This document shows, piece after piece, positions 28,673 to 38,324 of a stretch of 64,000 bases of DNA. The translations under genes and the position numbers were made by a program. Numbering within the stretch: the stretch's first letter is position 1; each line of letters begins with the position of its first letter. Source of the DNA: Chitinispirillaceae bacterium (GTDB taxonomy: Bacteria > Fibrobacterota > Chitinivibrionia > Chitinivibrionales > Chitinispirillaceae); contig JAFGDP010000042.1 of the NCBI GenBank assembly GCA_016932075.1, positions 24,570 to 88,569 on the forward strand. Reading direction: 5' to 3'. The notes beneath the pieces are model-generated. The model was given only the letters and a program-made list of their open reading frames with translations, ran no database searches and was not told where the DNA came from.

Positions 28673-29230
28673 ATGGATACCGCCCCTAAAAAAGCCCTGC
28701 ATACGCTTATAACAGGATACGGCATATCGATTTCGCTTTGTATCTTTTTATGCTGCTCTTCCCCGGGGGACCCTGACGTCCTTTATGAACCGCAGATCGT
28801 TTTCGTGGGAAGCGTAACCGGCGATCATGACAGCCTGCCGGGAAACAGCACCTGGCCGAACAGATGCTGGCTTGATAATGATACCGTTCGAATGACCTTT
28901 TTCTCAGAAGGTTTTAAAGAACAGAACGCAATCCGCTCCGGCGATTTCATACGGATCGACCTTTTCCCCTGCTCGACCTGCATCTCGGATATAACCAACC
29001 GGCATGCACGTTTTCACATGGCCCGGTACCTTGCCGCCAACATCTCCTATGAAATCACACCGGCCGATACGATCCTCGCCACCGAATACATCACCATGCA
29101 GATACAATCGTTGTCGCGAACACGCGGCGGGTCAATCGAGCTTGGCGCTATCACCGCTGTTGCCAAGCCGTTGACCGGCAACCTTGGACTCGACCTTAAG
29201 GACGGCAGGATATTCGGAACAATCGAGTGA
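28673..29230 (+). CDS. Hypothetical lipoprotein
   Basis: A 185-residue protein. After a hydrophobic stretch (ISISLCIFLCC, about 18-29) a Cys pair followed by SS marks a lipobox. The rest is mostly beta (QIVFVGSVTGDHDSLPG, then RMTFFSEGF) and contains a CSTC pair. No family recognised. ATG 28673 has AAGGA upstream, and a near-consensus promoter precedes it. Confidence 0.72.
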   Translation: MDTAPKKALHTLITGYGISISLCIFLCCSSPGDPDVLYEPQIVFVGSVTGDHDSLPGNSTWPNRCWLDNDTVRMTFFSEGFKEQNAIRSGDFIRIDLFPCSTCISDITNRHARFHMARYLAANISYEITPADTILATEYITMQIQSLSRTRGGSIELGAITAVAKPLTGNLGLDLKDGRIFGTIE

Positions 29231-29249
29231 GGATGTCATGACCGCTCCC

Positions 29250-29278
29250 TTGCGGGCCCTGCCTTTTCATAGTACAAT
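29250..29278 (+). promoter_or_regulatory. Promoter placing transcription start at or next to the start codon
   Basis: TTGCGG, a 17-bp spacer and TACAAT end only 6 bp before ATG 29285, so the transcript may be leaderless. No ribosome-binding site is visible. Confidence 0.5.
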
Positions 29279-29284
29279 CAAAGC

Positions 29285-29989
29285 ATGACCGTTGAACCGC
29301 TGCTTGCCGCTCTCATCCTTGCCACCACACCTGCGGATCCGGCGTCGTATAACGGATTTAATGGTGCGTCGTGGGGATCGCCCCCCGACAAGGTCCGGCA
29401 GCTCGTATCTACAGTAAACTGGCAATCAGACCAGGGTGCCGCAGCTGATTTTCCAAAGGAACTGGGCATTACGGCATATCGTTCGACCGGCGACATCGCA
29501 GGATACCCTGCAGCAATCACCTACTACTTCTGTGACAATAGGTTTTTTCAGGCGACCGTCCGGTTTAATTTTAATGAACTGAAAACCTACGACTTCAATT
29601 ACAACGTCTTCAGAAGCGTCAACGAGTATTACAACGCAATCCGCTCCAAAACCACTGTTTTTACGCGAGACATCTATGATCTGCTCCGGAAAAAATACGG
29701 AAAGAAGAAGCCCTTTTTCAAGGAATTTGATCCTAAATACTGTTTTGTAAAGCTGGACAGGTACCTGAAAAAAGAGAGCTGGAATCTCAGATATCACCCG
29801 TATGATTATTACCTTCACATAAAAACACAATCATATGCCCGCTGGGATTTCCCAAAAACCAGGGTGCTTTTTTCCATTGCAATCGATGCACCGGAAAAAC
29901 GCTTTGATTACACGCTGTCGGCCGCTTCTGTCGAGCTGGCATCGCGGATACAGACCGTGTCTGATTCTCTGCGCATGCGGGGATTATAG
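29285..29989 (+). CDS. Hypothetical exported protein
   Basis: A 234-residue protein with a short hydrophobic N-terminus (LLAALILATTPADPA) that may be a signal peptide. The body is rich in Tyr, Phe and Lys. A segment starting GFNGASWGSPPDKVRQL resembles the start of small periplasmic domains that begin with a W-G-x-(S/P) turn, but I cannot name the family. A promoter ends 6 bp before the ATG, and there is no ribosome-binding site. Confidence 0.7.
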   Translation: MTVEPLLAALILATTPADPASYNGFNGASWGSPPDKVRQLVSTVNWQSDQGAAADFPKELGITAYRSTGDIAGYPAAITYYFCDNRFFQATVRFNFNELKTYDFNYNVFRSVNEYYNAIRSKTTVFTRDIYDLLRKKYGKKKPFFKEFDPKYCFVKLDRYLKKESWNLRYHPYDYYLHIKTQSYARWDFPKTRVLFSIAIDAPEKRFDYTLSAASVELASRIQTVSDSLRMRGL

Positions 29990-30560
29990 ATGCTTGAACT
30001 CGGCATATTATGCAGAGCGCCAGAATAAAAAAAAGAAGCGCTTGTTCTCAGGAAACACGGATCAAACAAACGCCTCCTCTTATGTTCGATGACACTATGG
30101 GCAACGCTTTGTCATCGTCTGGTTCTACCCCTCTCCCAGATTCTTCAACTCACCGGTTTCATGCTGGGGAACTGTCGAAAACAGCCGTAACCATCTCTTT
30201 TCTTCGTATCTTGCGGCATTGATTCGTTTCCTATTAACAATATACCCCTCTTTTACCGCCTTATATACAATCCCGGGAAAAAACCGTTTTCTCTTGGAAA
30301 ACGCCCGTTCTCCAAAAATGAAGAACCTCATATCTCATCAACTATCATGCCAATGGCATACCCATGATTATGCGCTTTTCTGCCGTACGCACGGTTCAAA
30401 CCGTCCCATAACCGGCACCTGCGTCCCATGTATGGGATGCGCACAGCCCCTCCCAATGGCAGTCGCAACGATTCTGTGGGACAATCACCCGCACAAACGT
30501 ATTTTCAAAGGCTCTTCAGTGCCTGATTCTGTTCCATGTGGAGAGGACCATTTAACGACT
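29990..30560 (+). other. Intergenic region and purL leader, with short hairpins
   Basis: No gene is convincing here. A promoter-like TTGATT, 16 bp, TATACC lies at 30219-30246. Downstream are several short inverted repeats: ATGCCA-A-TGGCAT near 30349, ACGGTT-CA-AACCGT near 30391 and CCCAT-GT-ATGGG near 30426. I looked for purine, ZTP and PRPP riboswitch landmarks and did not find them. The frame is open and in phase with purL from 30219, but these 114 codons do not resemble the family. Confidence 0.5.
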
Positions 30561-33500
30561 ATGGCAGGAGTGAAACGGCTTTTTGTTGAAAAAAAAAGCG
30601 GCCTTGACAGTGCCGGCCGCGCGCTGTATCAGGACCTGCATGTACATCTCGGCATCAAAAATCTTACCGGCGTCAGGCTTGTCAACCGGTATGACATTGA
30701 AGGTATTTCCGACAGCGAACTGTTGGCGGTGCGCGACATCGTGTTTGCGGAACCGCCTGTCGATACCGTGCATGAAGAAACAGTACCGCTCACGCCCGGC
30801 GAACGGGTCTTCGCGATCGACTATCTTCCGGGCCAATACGATCAGCGCGCAGATTCAGCGGCACAGTGCATCCAGATTATGACGCACGGCATCCGGCCGG
30901 CAGTGGCGACCGCCCGCGTCGTGATTCTCCAGGGCGCGCTGAGCGACACGGAGCTCGGCAGGATAAAAAAATACTGCATCAACCCCGTGGACTCACGCGA
31001 AGCCCGCCTCGATAAACCGTCAACCCTCGCCCTCGCGCTTGAGCCCCCCCCGGACGTTCCTGTTCTCACGGGATTCAACACAAAACATCGCAGCGACCTG
31101 GACCAGATGCGCGTTGATCTGGGGCTTGCGATGCGCATCGACGACCTGGCGTTCTGTCAGGCCTATTTCCGGGATACCGAAAAACGCGATCCCACACTCA
31201 CCGAGCTGCGCATGCTCGACACCTATTGGTCAGACCATTGCCGCCATACCACGTTCCTTACCAGAATCAAAACGGTCTCTATCGAGCCGTCACCCTTTAC
31301 CGTACCGGTCGAAAAAGCGTTTTCATCCTATATCCGCGCCAGAGAATATGTCCATGAAAAAGACGAACGGAAGGTACCGTGCCTCATGGACATTGCGACC
31401 ATCGGCATGAAGGAGCTGCGTAAAAAAGGGCTCCTCGAGGACCTTGACACATCAGATGAAATCAACGCCTGCAGCATCGTGGTGAACGCAACGGTGAACG
31501 GCAGGCAGGAGCCGTGGCTCGTCATGTTCAAGAACGAGACGCACAACCATCCGACCGAAATCGAGCCGTTCGGCGGGGCGGCGACCTGCCTTGGCGGCGC
31601 GATCCGCGATCCGCTGTCGGGCCGTGCCTACGTGTACCATGCCATGCGCGTGACCGGCTCCGGTGATCCGCGGCGCTCCGTTGAAAAAACACTGCCGGGC
31701 AAGCTGCCGCAGCGGAAAATCACCACATTGGCGGCCCAGGGATACAGCTCGTACGGCAACCAGATCGGTCTGGCCACCGGCATGGTATCAGAGGTATATG
31801 ATGAAGGATTTATTGCCAAACGCATGGAGATCGGCGCCGTGGTCGGCGCAGTGCCGAAAGCGTTTGTGCGCCGCGCCGCTCCCGGTGAGGGCGATATCGT
31901 CGTTCTGGTGGGCGGCCGGACCGGACGCGACGGGTGCGGCGGCGCTACCGGCTCCTCAAAGGAGCATACCGAGCATTCGATCAGCACCTGCAGTGCCGAG
32001 GTCCAGAAAGGTAATCCGCCCACGGAGCGGAAAATACAGCGGTTGTTCCGCTCCGTGGCCGTGACCCGGATGATCAAGCGCTGCAACGATTTCGGCGCCG
32101 GCGGGATCTCGGTCGCCATCGGCGAGCTCGCGGCCGGACTCGACATCGACCTCGACGCGATCCCTAAAAAATACGAGGGGCTTGACGGCACCGAACTTGC
32201 CATATCAGAATCTCAGGAGCGCATGGCCGTGGTCATCGATCCTGCCGACCTTCCCGCTTTCAGCCGGGCGGTAGCAGCCGAGAACCTTGAAATGGCGGTT
32301 GTTGCACGGGTCACCACGACGAACCGTCTGCGGATGCGCTGGCGCGACAGAACGATCGTAGACCTCAGCCGTGATTTTATCGACACGAACGGCGTCATGC
32401 AGGAGAGTGACGTCATCGTGACCGCGCCCCGCAGCGACGCTCCCTTTTTTGCCGACTCATTCTCACACGGCCGTACGCTCAAAGATGCATGGCACGCCAT
32501 GCTTTCAGACCTTGCTGTGTGCAGCCAGCGCGGACTGGTCGAACAGTTCGATTCAACCATCGGCGCGGGATCGGTCTTTCTGCCGTTTGGCGGCAAATAT
32601 CAGGCAACACCGATTGAATGCATGGTCGCAAAGCTGCCGATCCTGCACGGTGACACCACTACCGGCACGGCAATGAGCTGGGGATATGTTCCCAAGCTTG
32701 CCCTTTGGAGCCCGTTTCACGGCGCGGTCTATGCCGTCATCGATGCGGTTGCCAAGATCGTGGCAGCGGGCGGCAACCCCGGCACCATCAGGCTCACCCT
32801 GCAGGAGTATTTTGAAAAACTCGGCGATGATCCGAAACGGTGGGGCAAGCCGTTTGCCGCGCTCCTCGGTGCGCTGTATACGCAGCAGAGTCTGGGCATC
32901 GCCGCCATCGGCGGCAAGGACAGCATGTCAGGAACGTTCCGGGACCTGTCGGTCCCGCCTACGCTTGTCGCGTTCGGCATCACCGCCATTGATGTAACCA
33001 AGGCCATCTCTCCCGAATTCAAATCAGCAGGCCACCTGGTCGTGCTGCTGCCGCTCAGGCGTGACCGTGCGGTTATGCCGGACTTTAATACGGTCAAGCG
33101 AACATTTCAAGCTCTGCACCATGCCATTTCCAAAGGCGGGGTGGTTGCCGCACATACGGTGCGCAGCGGCGGCATCGCCGAAGCAGTGAGCAAAATGAGC
33201 CTGGGCAATAGGATCGGATGCGTGTTCGCCCCATCATTTGACGCTGCGGCCCTGTTTACGCCGGATATCGGCTCTATTGTTGCGGAACTCGGCACCGTAG
33301 CCTCTCCTGAAGAGCTTTTTGGAGAAATCGAATGGACAGCGATTGGCACCACCTCTGCACGACCGGAACTAACGGTCAATGAAACCGTCATTTCAATTGA
33401 AGAAATCGAACGGTGGTGGGAGGCCCCGCTTGAAAAGGTTTTCCCGTCCCAGCCGCCGATCCGGCCACACCGGCACACGTCATCACTTTTTAGCGTGCGC

Positions 33501-34328
33501 ACGACCCTGCGGCCGCCGGTGCGCGTCGGAAAGCCGCGGGTGCTTATTGCCGTGTTTCCCGGCACCAATTGCGAATACGATTCGGCGCGAGCATTCGAGG
33601 AAGCCGGCGCACTTCCGGCAGTTGAGGTGGTTCGGAACATCAGTGCCGATGATATCAGCGATTCAATCGCTGCCATGGCACGCCGCATCAAAGAATCCCA
33701 GATCCTCATGATCCCCGGAGGTTTCAGCGCCGGTGACGAACCTGAGGGCTCAGGTAAATTTATTGCCGCCTTTTTCCGCAATCCACTCCTGCAGGAAACA
33801 ATTGATGGCTTTCTCTATAAACGAGGGGGGCTTGCGGTCGGCATCTGCAACGGCTTCCAGGCCCTCATCAAACTCGGACTCGTTCCCTACGGAGAAATCA
33901 GGCCGCTGGAGCCGGAAAGTCCTACGCTGACATTCAATACCATTGGACGTCATATTTCCCGCATGGCATATACCAGAGTAACCTCTGTCAAGTCGCCATG
34001 GTTTTTAAAGGCGGCAATCGGCGACCGGTATGCGATTCCGATTTCTCACGGCGAAGGCCGTTTTGTTGCGCATGACCAGCAGCTTCGTTCCCTGTTCGAC
34101 AATGGCCAGGTAGCCACACAGTACGTGAACCAGGACGGCGAAGACAGTGACGATATGCGCGGCAATCCCAACGGTTCGCACGGGGCCATTGAGGGTATTA
34201 CCAGCCCGGACGGCAGGATTTTGGGAAAAATGGGGCACTCAGAACGAAAAGGCAGCAACATAAGCAAAAACATCGTCGGCGTAAAGGACCAGCTCCTGTT
34301 TGAGTCAGGGGTGGCGTATTTTCAATAA
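30561..34328 (+). CDS. purL: Phosphoribosylformylglycinamidine synthase, single-chain
   Basis: A 1255-residue enzyme. The N-terminal part resembles PurS and linker (GVKRLFVEKKSG onward), the middle holds two AIRS-like ATPase domains (SDHCRHTTF, FKNETHNHPTEIEPFGGAATCLGGAIRDPLSGRA; GGKDSMSGTF), and the C-terminus is a glutamine amidotransferase with AVFPGTNCEYD (nucleophile Cys) and ISHGEGRF (His and Glu). It makes FGAM from FGAR, glutamine and ATP in purine synthesis. The size and order match the shorter single-chain class found in Bacteroidota and Clostridia. ATG 30561 matches the family start; GGAGAGGA is about 13 nt upstream, rather far. Confidence 0.96.
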   Translation: MAGVKRLFVEKKSGLDSAGRALYQDLHVHLGIKNLTGVRLVNRYDIEGISDSELLAVRDIVFAEPPVDTVHEETVPLTPGERVFAIDYLPGQYDQRADSAAQCIQIMTHGIRPAVATARVVILQGALSDTELGRIKKYCINPVDSREARLDKPSTLALALEPPPDVPVLTGFNTKHRSDLDQMRVDLGLAMRIDDLAFCQAYFRDTEKRDPTLTELRMLDTYWSDHCRHTTFLTRIKTVSIEPSPFTVPVEKAFSSYIRAREYVHEKDERKVPCLMDIATIGMKELRKKGLLEDLDTSDEINACSIVVNATVNGRQEPWLVMFKNETHNHPTEIEPFGGAATCLGGAIRDPLSGRAYVYHAMRVTGSGDPRRSVEKTLPGKLPQRKITTLAAQGYSSYGNQIGLATGMVSEVYDEGFIAKRMEIGAVVGAVPKAFVRRAAPGEGDIVVLVGGRTGRDGCGGATGSSKEHTEHSISTCSAEVQKGNPPTERKIQRLFRSVAVTRMIKRCNDFGAGGISVAIGELAAGLDIDLDAIPKKYEGLDGTELAISESQERMAVVIDPADLPAFSRAVAAENLEMAVVARVTTTNRLRMRWRDRTIVDLSRDFIDTNGVMQESDVIVTAPRSDAPFFADSFSHGRTLKDAWHAMLSDLAVCSQRGLVEQFDSTIGAGSVFLPFGGKYQATPIECMVAKLPILHGDTTTGTAMSWGYVPKLALWSPFHGAVYAVIDAVAKIVAAGGNPGTIRLTLQEYFEKLGDDPKRWGKPFAALLGALYTQQSLGIAAIGGKDSMSGTFRDLSVPPTLVAFGITAIDVTKAISPEFKSAGHLVVLLPLRRDRAVMPDFNTVKRTFQALHHAISKGGVVAAHTVRSGGIAEAVSKMSLGNRIGCVFAPSFDAAALFTPDIGSIVAELGTVASPEELFGEIEWTAIGTTSARPELTVNETVISIEEIERWWEAPLEKVFPSQPPIRPHRHTSSLFSVRTTLRPPVRVGKPRVLIAVFPGTNCEYDSARAFEEAGALPAVEVVRNISADDISDSIAAMARRIKESQILMIPGGFSAGDEPEGSGKFIAAFFRNPLLQETIDGFLYKRGGLAVGICNGFQALIKLGLVPYGEIRPLEPESPTLTFNTIGRHISRMAYTRVTSVKSPWFLKAAIGDRYAIPISHGEGRFVAHDQQLRSLFDNGQVATQYVNQDGEDSDDMRGNPNGSHGAIEGITSPDGRILGKMGHSERKGSNISKNIVGVKDQLLFESGVAYFQ

Positions 34329-34339
34329 GGGGAGCGGTA

Positions 34340-36400
34340 TTATCCCCCTCCTTTTTCAACAACGATCGGCATCCAGATCGTGTCCCCGACGGCAAGCTTT
34401 CCGAAATCGGTCTTTTTATTGTACTTTTTCAGAAGCCAGAACGGCAGCTCGTCATCACGGTCATTGCACAGACTCCAGAGATTGTCACCCCGCTTAACAA
34501 GATGCGGCGTCACCTCATAAACTGTATACTGCCCGTAGAAATCCTCTTCCTGCGCCATATGATACTCAAGGCGCGTGGTGGTAAATTGGTCGAGTTTGGT
34601 CTTATCGTCCAGCGGGATTCGCATCCGCTGGCCCACCCGAAGCGGCGCGCCTCTTCTCATGCCGTTGAGTTTTCTTATGTTCCGGGCATAGGCGATCAAC
34701 CAGTCGCAATAGTGACTCATGGTTTCACCCACCGCAACAGTGATCACTGCCGAAGCAGTGTCCTTTTCGACAACGGCATCGAGGGAATAGACCGATGCAT
34801 CAAAACTGCTTGACACGTTCTGCGGCCGTTCCTTGCGCAACGCCTCCTCCTCTGATACGGCAGGCGCCGATGCCAACGCTTTTAGGGAATCATCAACCGG
34901 CGGCAACGCTGAAACAGGACGCTTTTTCCCCACGGCTTTTTTGCTGGTCCGCAACAAGCCCGCTTTTTGGGAAACGGCTTTATCGGTCCGAGGTTTTTCC
35001 ACACGCCGAGAACCCTTCTCGGTTTTTTCCTGCAACGAGGCAAGTTGTACCGCTGCCGTGTCACTTTTCTTTGCGGCCTCCGCCAGCGTGGCGGCCCTGG
35101 AGCCCGGAATACGCAACAGCTGTCCGGCCCTGATCCTGCCTGCGCTCGTCAGGTCGTTTTCAAGAGCGATATCCTGCACGGTCAGGCCGAACATTCGCGC
35201 GATTCGATACAGGTTGTCCCCTCGTTCCACCCGGTATAATTTCGGCCGTTCAGGTTTTGTTTTCTTCAAAGAATCTGGCAGCGCGGCAAGCGCGGCAGAT
35301 GCTTCCCGCCGTGTTTTTTCCAGAGGCAGATGGATGACCATTCCCTTTGCGAACTGCTTGTTTCGTGAAAAAACCGCTCGCCGTATCGCGGGATTGAGGG
35401 CTGCGAGGCGCGCTGGTACTATGTCCAGCGCAGCACAGAGATCCGCCGGTTTAATGTAATAGTCAAGCCTGATGTCGTGATACCGCAGCGGCTTGCTGAA
35501 CGTAACATCGGGAAAATACCGGTGATGGTTCTCGGCCAGGTCGCTCGCCGCAAGAAAACAGCTGTAGAAATTACTGGATGCAAACCTGAAACTCCGGCTC
35601 GAATAATTTTCGATTATAACTCCGATATCCCGTGAACCGGTTCTTCCGACCGCCCGCTTCATACCGCCGATACCGTGATTATAGGAGGTGATGGCAAGGG
35701 CCCAGGAGCCGAGTTCGCGGTATGCCCGTGTAAGGTACTTTGCCGCTGCAAGCGTCGAGTATACCGGATCTCTTCGTTCATCAACAGTGTAGGTGACCTT
35801 CATACCAAAGAGCCGGGCCGTGCGCCGCATAAACTGCCACAAACCTGCGGCACCGACCTTGGAATAGGCGGTAGGATCGAACGAAGACTCCACATGGGGG
35901 AGATATGCAATCCGCTCAGGAATACCATTGGCCCGGAAAATGGCGCGTATGGTATCGAGAAAAAGACCTGAACGTTTGAGTCCTTGTATAAAACGTTCTT
36001 TCTGGCCTCGCTGGAACCTGATACGCCCGGACGCCCCGGTTATGGCCGATGAATCCGCATGTTCCAGATACATCTTTTTATAGCGATGCTCAATGGCAGT
36101 CCAGGCCGACTCAGGCTGCTCCTCCATTACCTCAAGCGACCGTTTAATCGCAGCACGCTCCCGTTCTATCACTGACGCGGTCTGGCTGCTCGGGATCGTT
36201 TTGAAAATCACCATCGGGTAATCCGCATCGTGGAGATATCCCTTGGTGATCGACAGTTCAGAATACACTTTTTTCCAGAATTCAACGTTTTTTTCAAGAA
36301 TCGCCGGAACCGCGAAATGCGACTCACCGGATGACGCCGCGGCAGCGGGGGCCACTCCGTTCAATAAAACCAGCAGTATACTAGCCGTAAAAATCTTCAT
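34340..36400 (-). CDS. Membrane-bound lytic murein transglycosylase, MltD-like, with LysM domains
   Basis: A 686-residue protein with a signal peptide. The SLT catalytic domain (about 120-290) carries the Glu in HVESSFDPTAYSKVGAAGLWQFM and the AITSYNHGIGG motif. A LysM follows (YRVERGDNLYRIARMFGLTVQDI, about 390), then a Ser/Lys-rich linker, a second LysM-like repeat near 560 and a third at the C-terminus (LVKRGDNLWSLCND). It cleaves peptidoglycan to anhydromuropeptides and binds glycan through LysM. It converges on purL with 11 bp between the stops. No partner genes are evident. Confidence 0.93.
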   Translation of the reverse strand: MKIFTASILLVLLNGVAPAAAASSGESHFAVPAILEKNVEFWKKVYSELSITKGYLHDADYPMVIFKTIPSSQTASVIERERAAIKRSLEVMEEQPESAWTAIEHRYKKMYLEHADSSAITGASGRIRFQRGQKERFIQGLKRSGLFLDTIRAIFRANGIPERIAYLPHVESSFDPTAYSKVGAAGLWQFMRRTARLFGMKVTYTVDERRDPVYSTLAAAKYLTRAYRELGSWALAITSYNHGIGGMKRAVGRTGSRDIGVIIENYSSRSFRFASSNFYSCFLAASDLAENHHRYFPDVTFSKPLRYHDIRLDYYIKPADLCAALDIVPARLAALNPAIRRAVFSRNKQFAKGMVIHLPLEKTRREASAALAALPDSLKKTKPERPKLYRVERGDNLYRIARMFGLTVQDIALENDLTSAGRIRAGQLLRIPGSRAATLAEAAKKSDTAAVQLASLQEKTEKGSRRVEKPRTDKAVSQKAGLLRTSKKAVGKKRPVSALPPVDDSLKALASAPAVSEEEALRKERPQNVSSSFDASVYSLDAVVEKDTASAVITVAVGETMSHYCDWLIAYARNIRKLNGMRRGAPLRVGQRMRIPLDDKTKLDQFTTTRLEYHMAQEEDFYGQYTVYEVTPHLVKRGDNLWSLCNDRDDELPFWLLKKYNKKTDFGKLAVGDTIWMPIVVEKGGG

Positions 36401-36603
36401 AACGGTTCCATTTCGAACGCACCTGTTTCCCTCACCCGGCAGTCATCATCCCCGCGCCGGCGTCCGCACCTGACTGCATGCTCCTTCCTCCTGCATGGTT
36501 TCATGCCGGCCGGATATGTAATTTCTGTAATTATAGAATATTAAAACGTGCTGCTGCAAGACAGGATGCGCGATTTCGATATTGGGAAATGATATATTTT
36601 CAA

Positions 36604-36978
36604 ATGCATATGTACGAGATCTCCGTTGAAACAAGTTTTTCCGCCGCTCACCGGCTTATAGAATACGATGGCCCATGCGAAAATCTCCACGGCCACAACT
36701 GGCTCGTCCGGGCAAAGGTGACCTGCGATACGCTCGACCCGTCAGGCCTTGGCATCGATTTCCGAATACTCAAGAACCTTTTGAAAAAAATAACAGGCAA
36801 GTTCGACCATACGGATCTGAATACCATACTGGACGCTGTGGGACTCTCTCCTTCGTCGGAAAACATCGCCCGGCATATCTTCGAGAAGCTTGAAGCCGCG
36901 CTTGTCGGCACAAACGTCAGAGTAAGCAGAATAGAAGTATTTGAAACACCGGGCTGCTGCGCCGCCTACTTTAAATAA
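36604..36978 (+). CDS. queD: 6-carboxy-5,6,7,8-tetrahydropterin synthase (QueD)
   Basis: A short PTPS-fold protein of about 123 residues. Zinc ligands are the His of SFSAAHRL and the two of ENLHGHNW, with the catalytic Cys in GPCENLHGH. KFDHTDLN and the glutamate of IEVFETPGC complete the pterin site. It makes 6-carboxytetrahydropterin from dihydroneopterin triphosphate for queuosine or archaeosine-type bases. The start could be ATG 36604 or 36610. queE begins 2 bp after the stop. Confidence 0.92.
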   Translation: MHMYEISVETSFSAAHRLIEYDGPCENLHGHNWLVRAKVTCDTLDPSGLGIDFRILKNLLKKITGKFDHTDLNTILDAVGLSPSSENIARHIFEKLEAALVGTNVRVSRIEVFETPGCCAAYFK

Positions 36979-36980
36979 TC

Positions 36981-37616
36981 ATGCTCAATGTCTGTGAAAT
37001 TTTTAAGAGTATCCAGGGCGAATCGTACTATGCCGGCACCATCTGCTCCTTGGTGCGGCTTTCGGGATGCAACCTGCGGTGCAGGTACTGCGACACTGCC
37101 TATTCCTGGGAACAGGGTGAAGACGTATCCATAGATAAGGTGACCGCCCTGGTCCGGGAGCACCGCACGAGCCAGGTAGAAATAACCGGTGGTGAGCCCC
37201 TGCTGCAAACCGACACGCCCCGGCTCTGCCAGCGGTTTCTCGATCTGAATTACACGGTGCTGCTTGAAACCAATGGTTCGCTCGACATCTCGGTCATTCC
37301 GTCCGGCGTGATCAGAATCGTGGACATCAAATGCCCGTCAAGCGGTCATGACAATTGCTTTTTGGTCAAAAATTACACCCATCTGAGACCTGCGGACGAA
37401 TGCAAGTTCGTCATCTCTGATGCAGATGACTTTTCCTGGGCCCTTGAACTGGTCAGGCGGGAAAACCTTCATGAAACCGCACGCATCACTTTTTCGCCGA
37501 ACATAAAAACCCTCCCTCCCAAAGATCTGGCAGAGTGGATCCTTAGTCAAAACGCGCCGGTCAGGCTGGGGCTGCAGCTGCACAAGGTGCTCTGGGGGGA
37601 AACGAGGGGCGTATGA
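36981..37616 (+). CDS. queE: 7-carboxy-7-deazaguanine synthase
   Basis: A 211-residue radical SAM enzyme. [14 protein letters not shown] is the CxxxCxxC cluster motif and TGGEPLLQ the SAM motif. [14 protein letters not shown] is the signature start of QueE. It contracts 6-carboxytetrahydropterin to 7-carboxy-7-deazaguanine. It sits between queD and queC and overlaps queC by 4 bp (ATGA), so the three are an operon. Confidence 0.95.
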   Translation: MLNVCEIFKSIQGESYYAGTICSLVRLSGCNLRCRYCDTAYSWEQGEDVSIDKVTALVREHRTSQVEITGGEPLLQTDTPRLCQRFLDLNYTVLLETNGSLDISVIPSGVIRIVDIKCPSSGHDNCFLVKNYTHLRPADECKFVISDADDFSWALELVRRENLHETARITFSPNIKTLPPKDLAEWILSQNAPVRLGLQLHKVLWGETRGV

Positions 37617-38299
37617 ACAAAGCCGTTCTCCTGCTTTCCGGCGGTATCGACTCTGCGACGTGCGGCGCACTTGCCCGGCACGAGGGGTTTTCGCTGTACG
37701 CCATGAGCTTCTCATACGGTCAACGTCATGCGGTCGAACTTGCGTCGGCAGAAAAGATCGCCCGGCATCTGGAGGTCCGCGAACACCGGATCGTTTCCAT
37801 AGACCTTGCCGCGTTCGGCGGCAGTTCGCTCACCACAAGTATTCCGGTCCCTAAAAACCGCGACCTCCACGGCGCAGAAAGCGCTGAAATACCGTCAACC
37901 TATGTCCCGGCCCGCAACACCCTGTTTCTTTCGTTCGCGCTGGGCTGGGCCGAAGTGCTGGACATACGCGATATTTTCATCGGTGTCAATGCCGTTGACT
38001 ACTCCGGATACCCTGACTGCAGGCCGCAATTCATCGCCGCATTTGAGCGCATGGCCAACCTTGCCACCAAGGCCGGGGTCGAGGGAAAACGGTTGAACAT
38101 CCATACGCCCCTCATCAATTGGACAAAGGCAGAGATCATCCGCAAAGGCCTCTCTCTCGGTGTCGACTACCGCCTGACCCATTCCTGTTACGACCCGTCT
38201 CCCGACGGTACGGCATGCGGATCATGTGACAGCTGCCGTATCAGGATAAAGGGATTCTTGGAGGCCGAAGTGCCTGATCCGACACGCTACCGGACATGA
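37613..38299 (+). CDS. queC: 7-cyano-7-deazaguanine synthase
   Basis: A 228-residue PP-loop ATPase. [12 protein letters not shown] is the ATP pyrophosphatase loop and [12 protein letters not shown] follows. The C-terminal zinc site is [19 protein letters not shown]. It makes preQ0 from carboxydeazaguanine, ammonia and ATP. It completes queD-queE-queC. queF and tgt are not in the window, so the final base (queuosine, or a DNA 7-deazaguanine) is undecided. Confidence 0.96.
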   Translation: MNKAVLLLSGGIDSATCGALARHEGFSLYAMSFSYGQRHAVELASAEKIARHLEVREHRIVSIDLAAFGGSSLTTSIPVPKNRDLHGAESAEIPSTYVPARNTLFLSFALGWAEVLDIRDIFIGVNAVDYSGYPDCRPQFIAAFERMANLATKAGVEGKRLNIHTPLINWTKAEIIRKGLSLGVDYRLTHSCYDPSPDGTACGSCDSCRIRIKGFLEAEVPDPTRYRT

Positions 38300-38324
38300 C
38301 GGCGCAGCGCACCGGGCCCCTTCC

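Noticed and set aside
30219..30560. N-terminal extension of PurL
   Set aside because: The frame is open, but the residues do not resemble the family and the family start is at 30561. Treated as leader.
36420..36603. preQ1 riboswitch upstream of queDEC
   Set aside because: I looked for the short preQ1 class I and II landmarks and found none.
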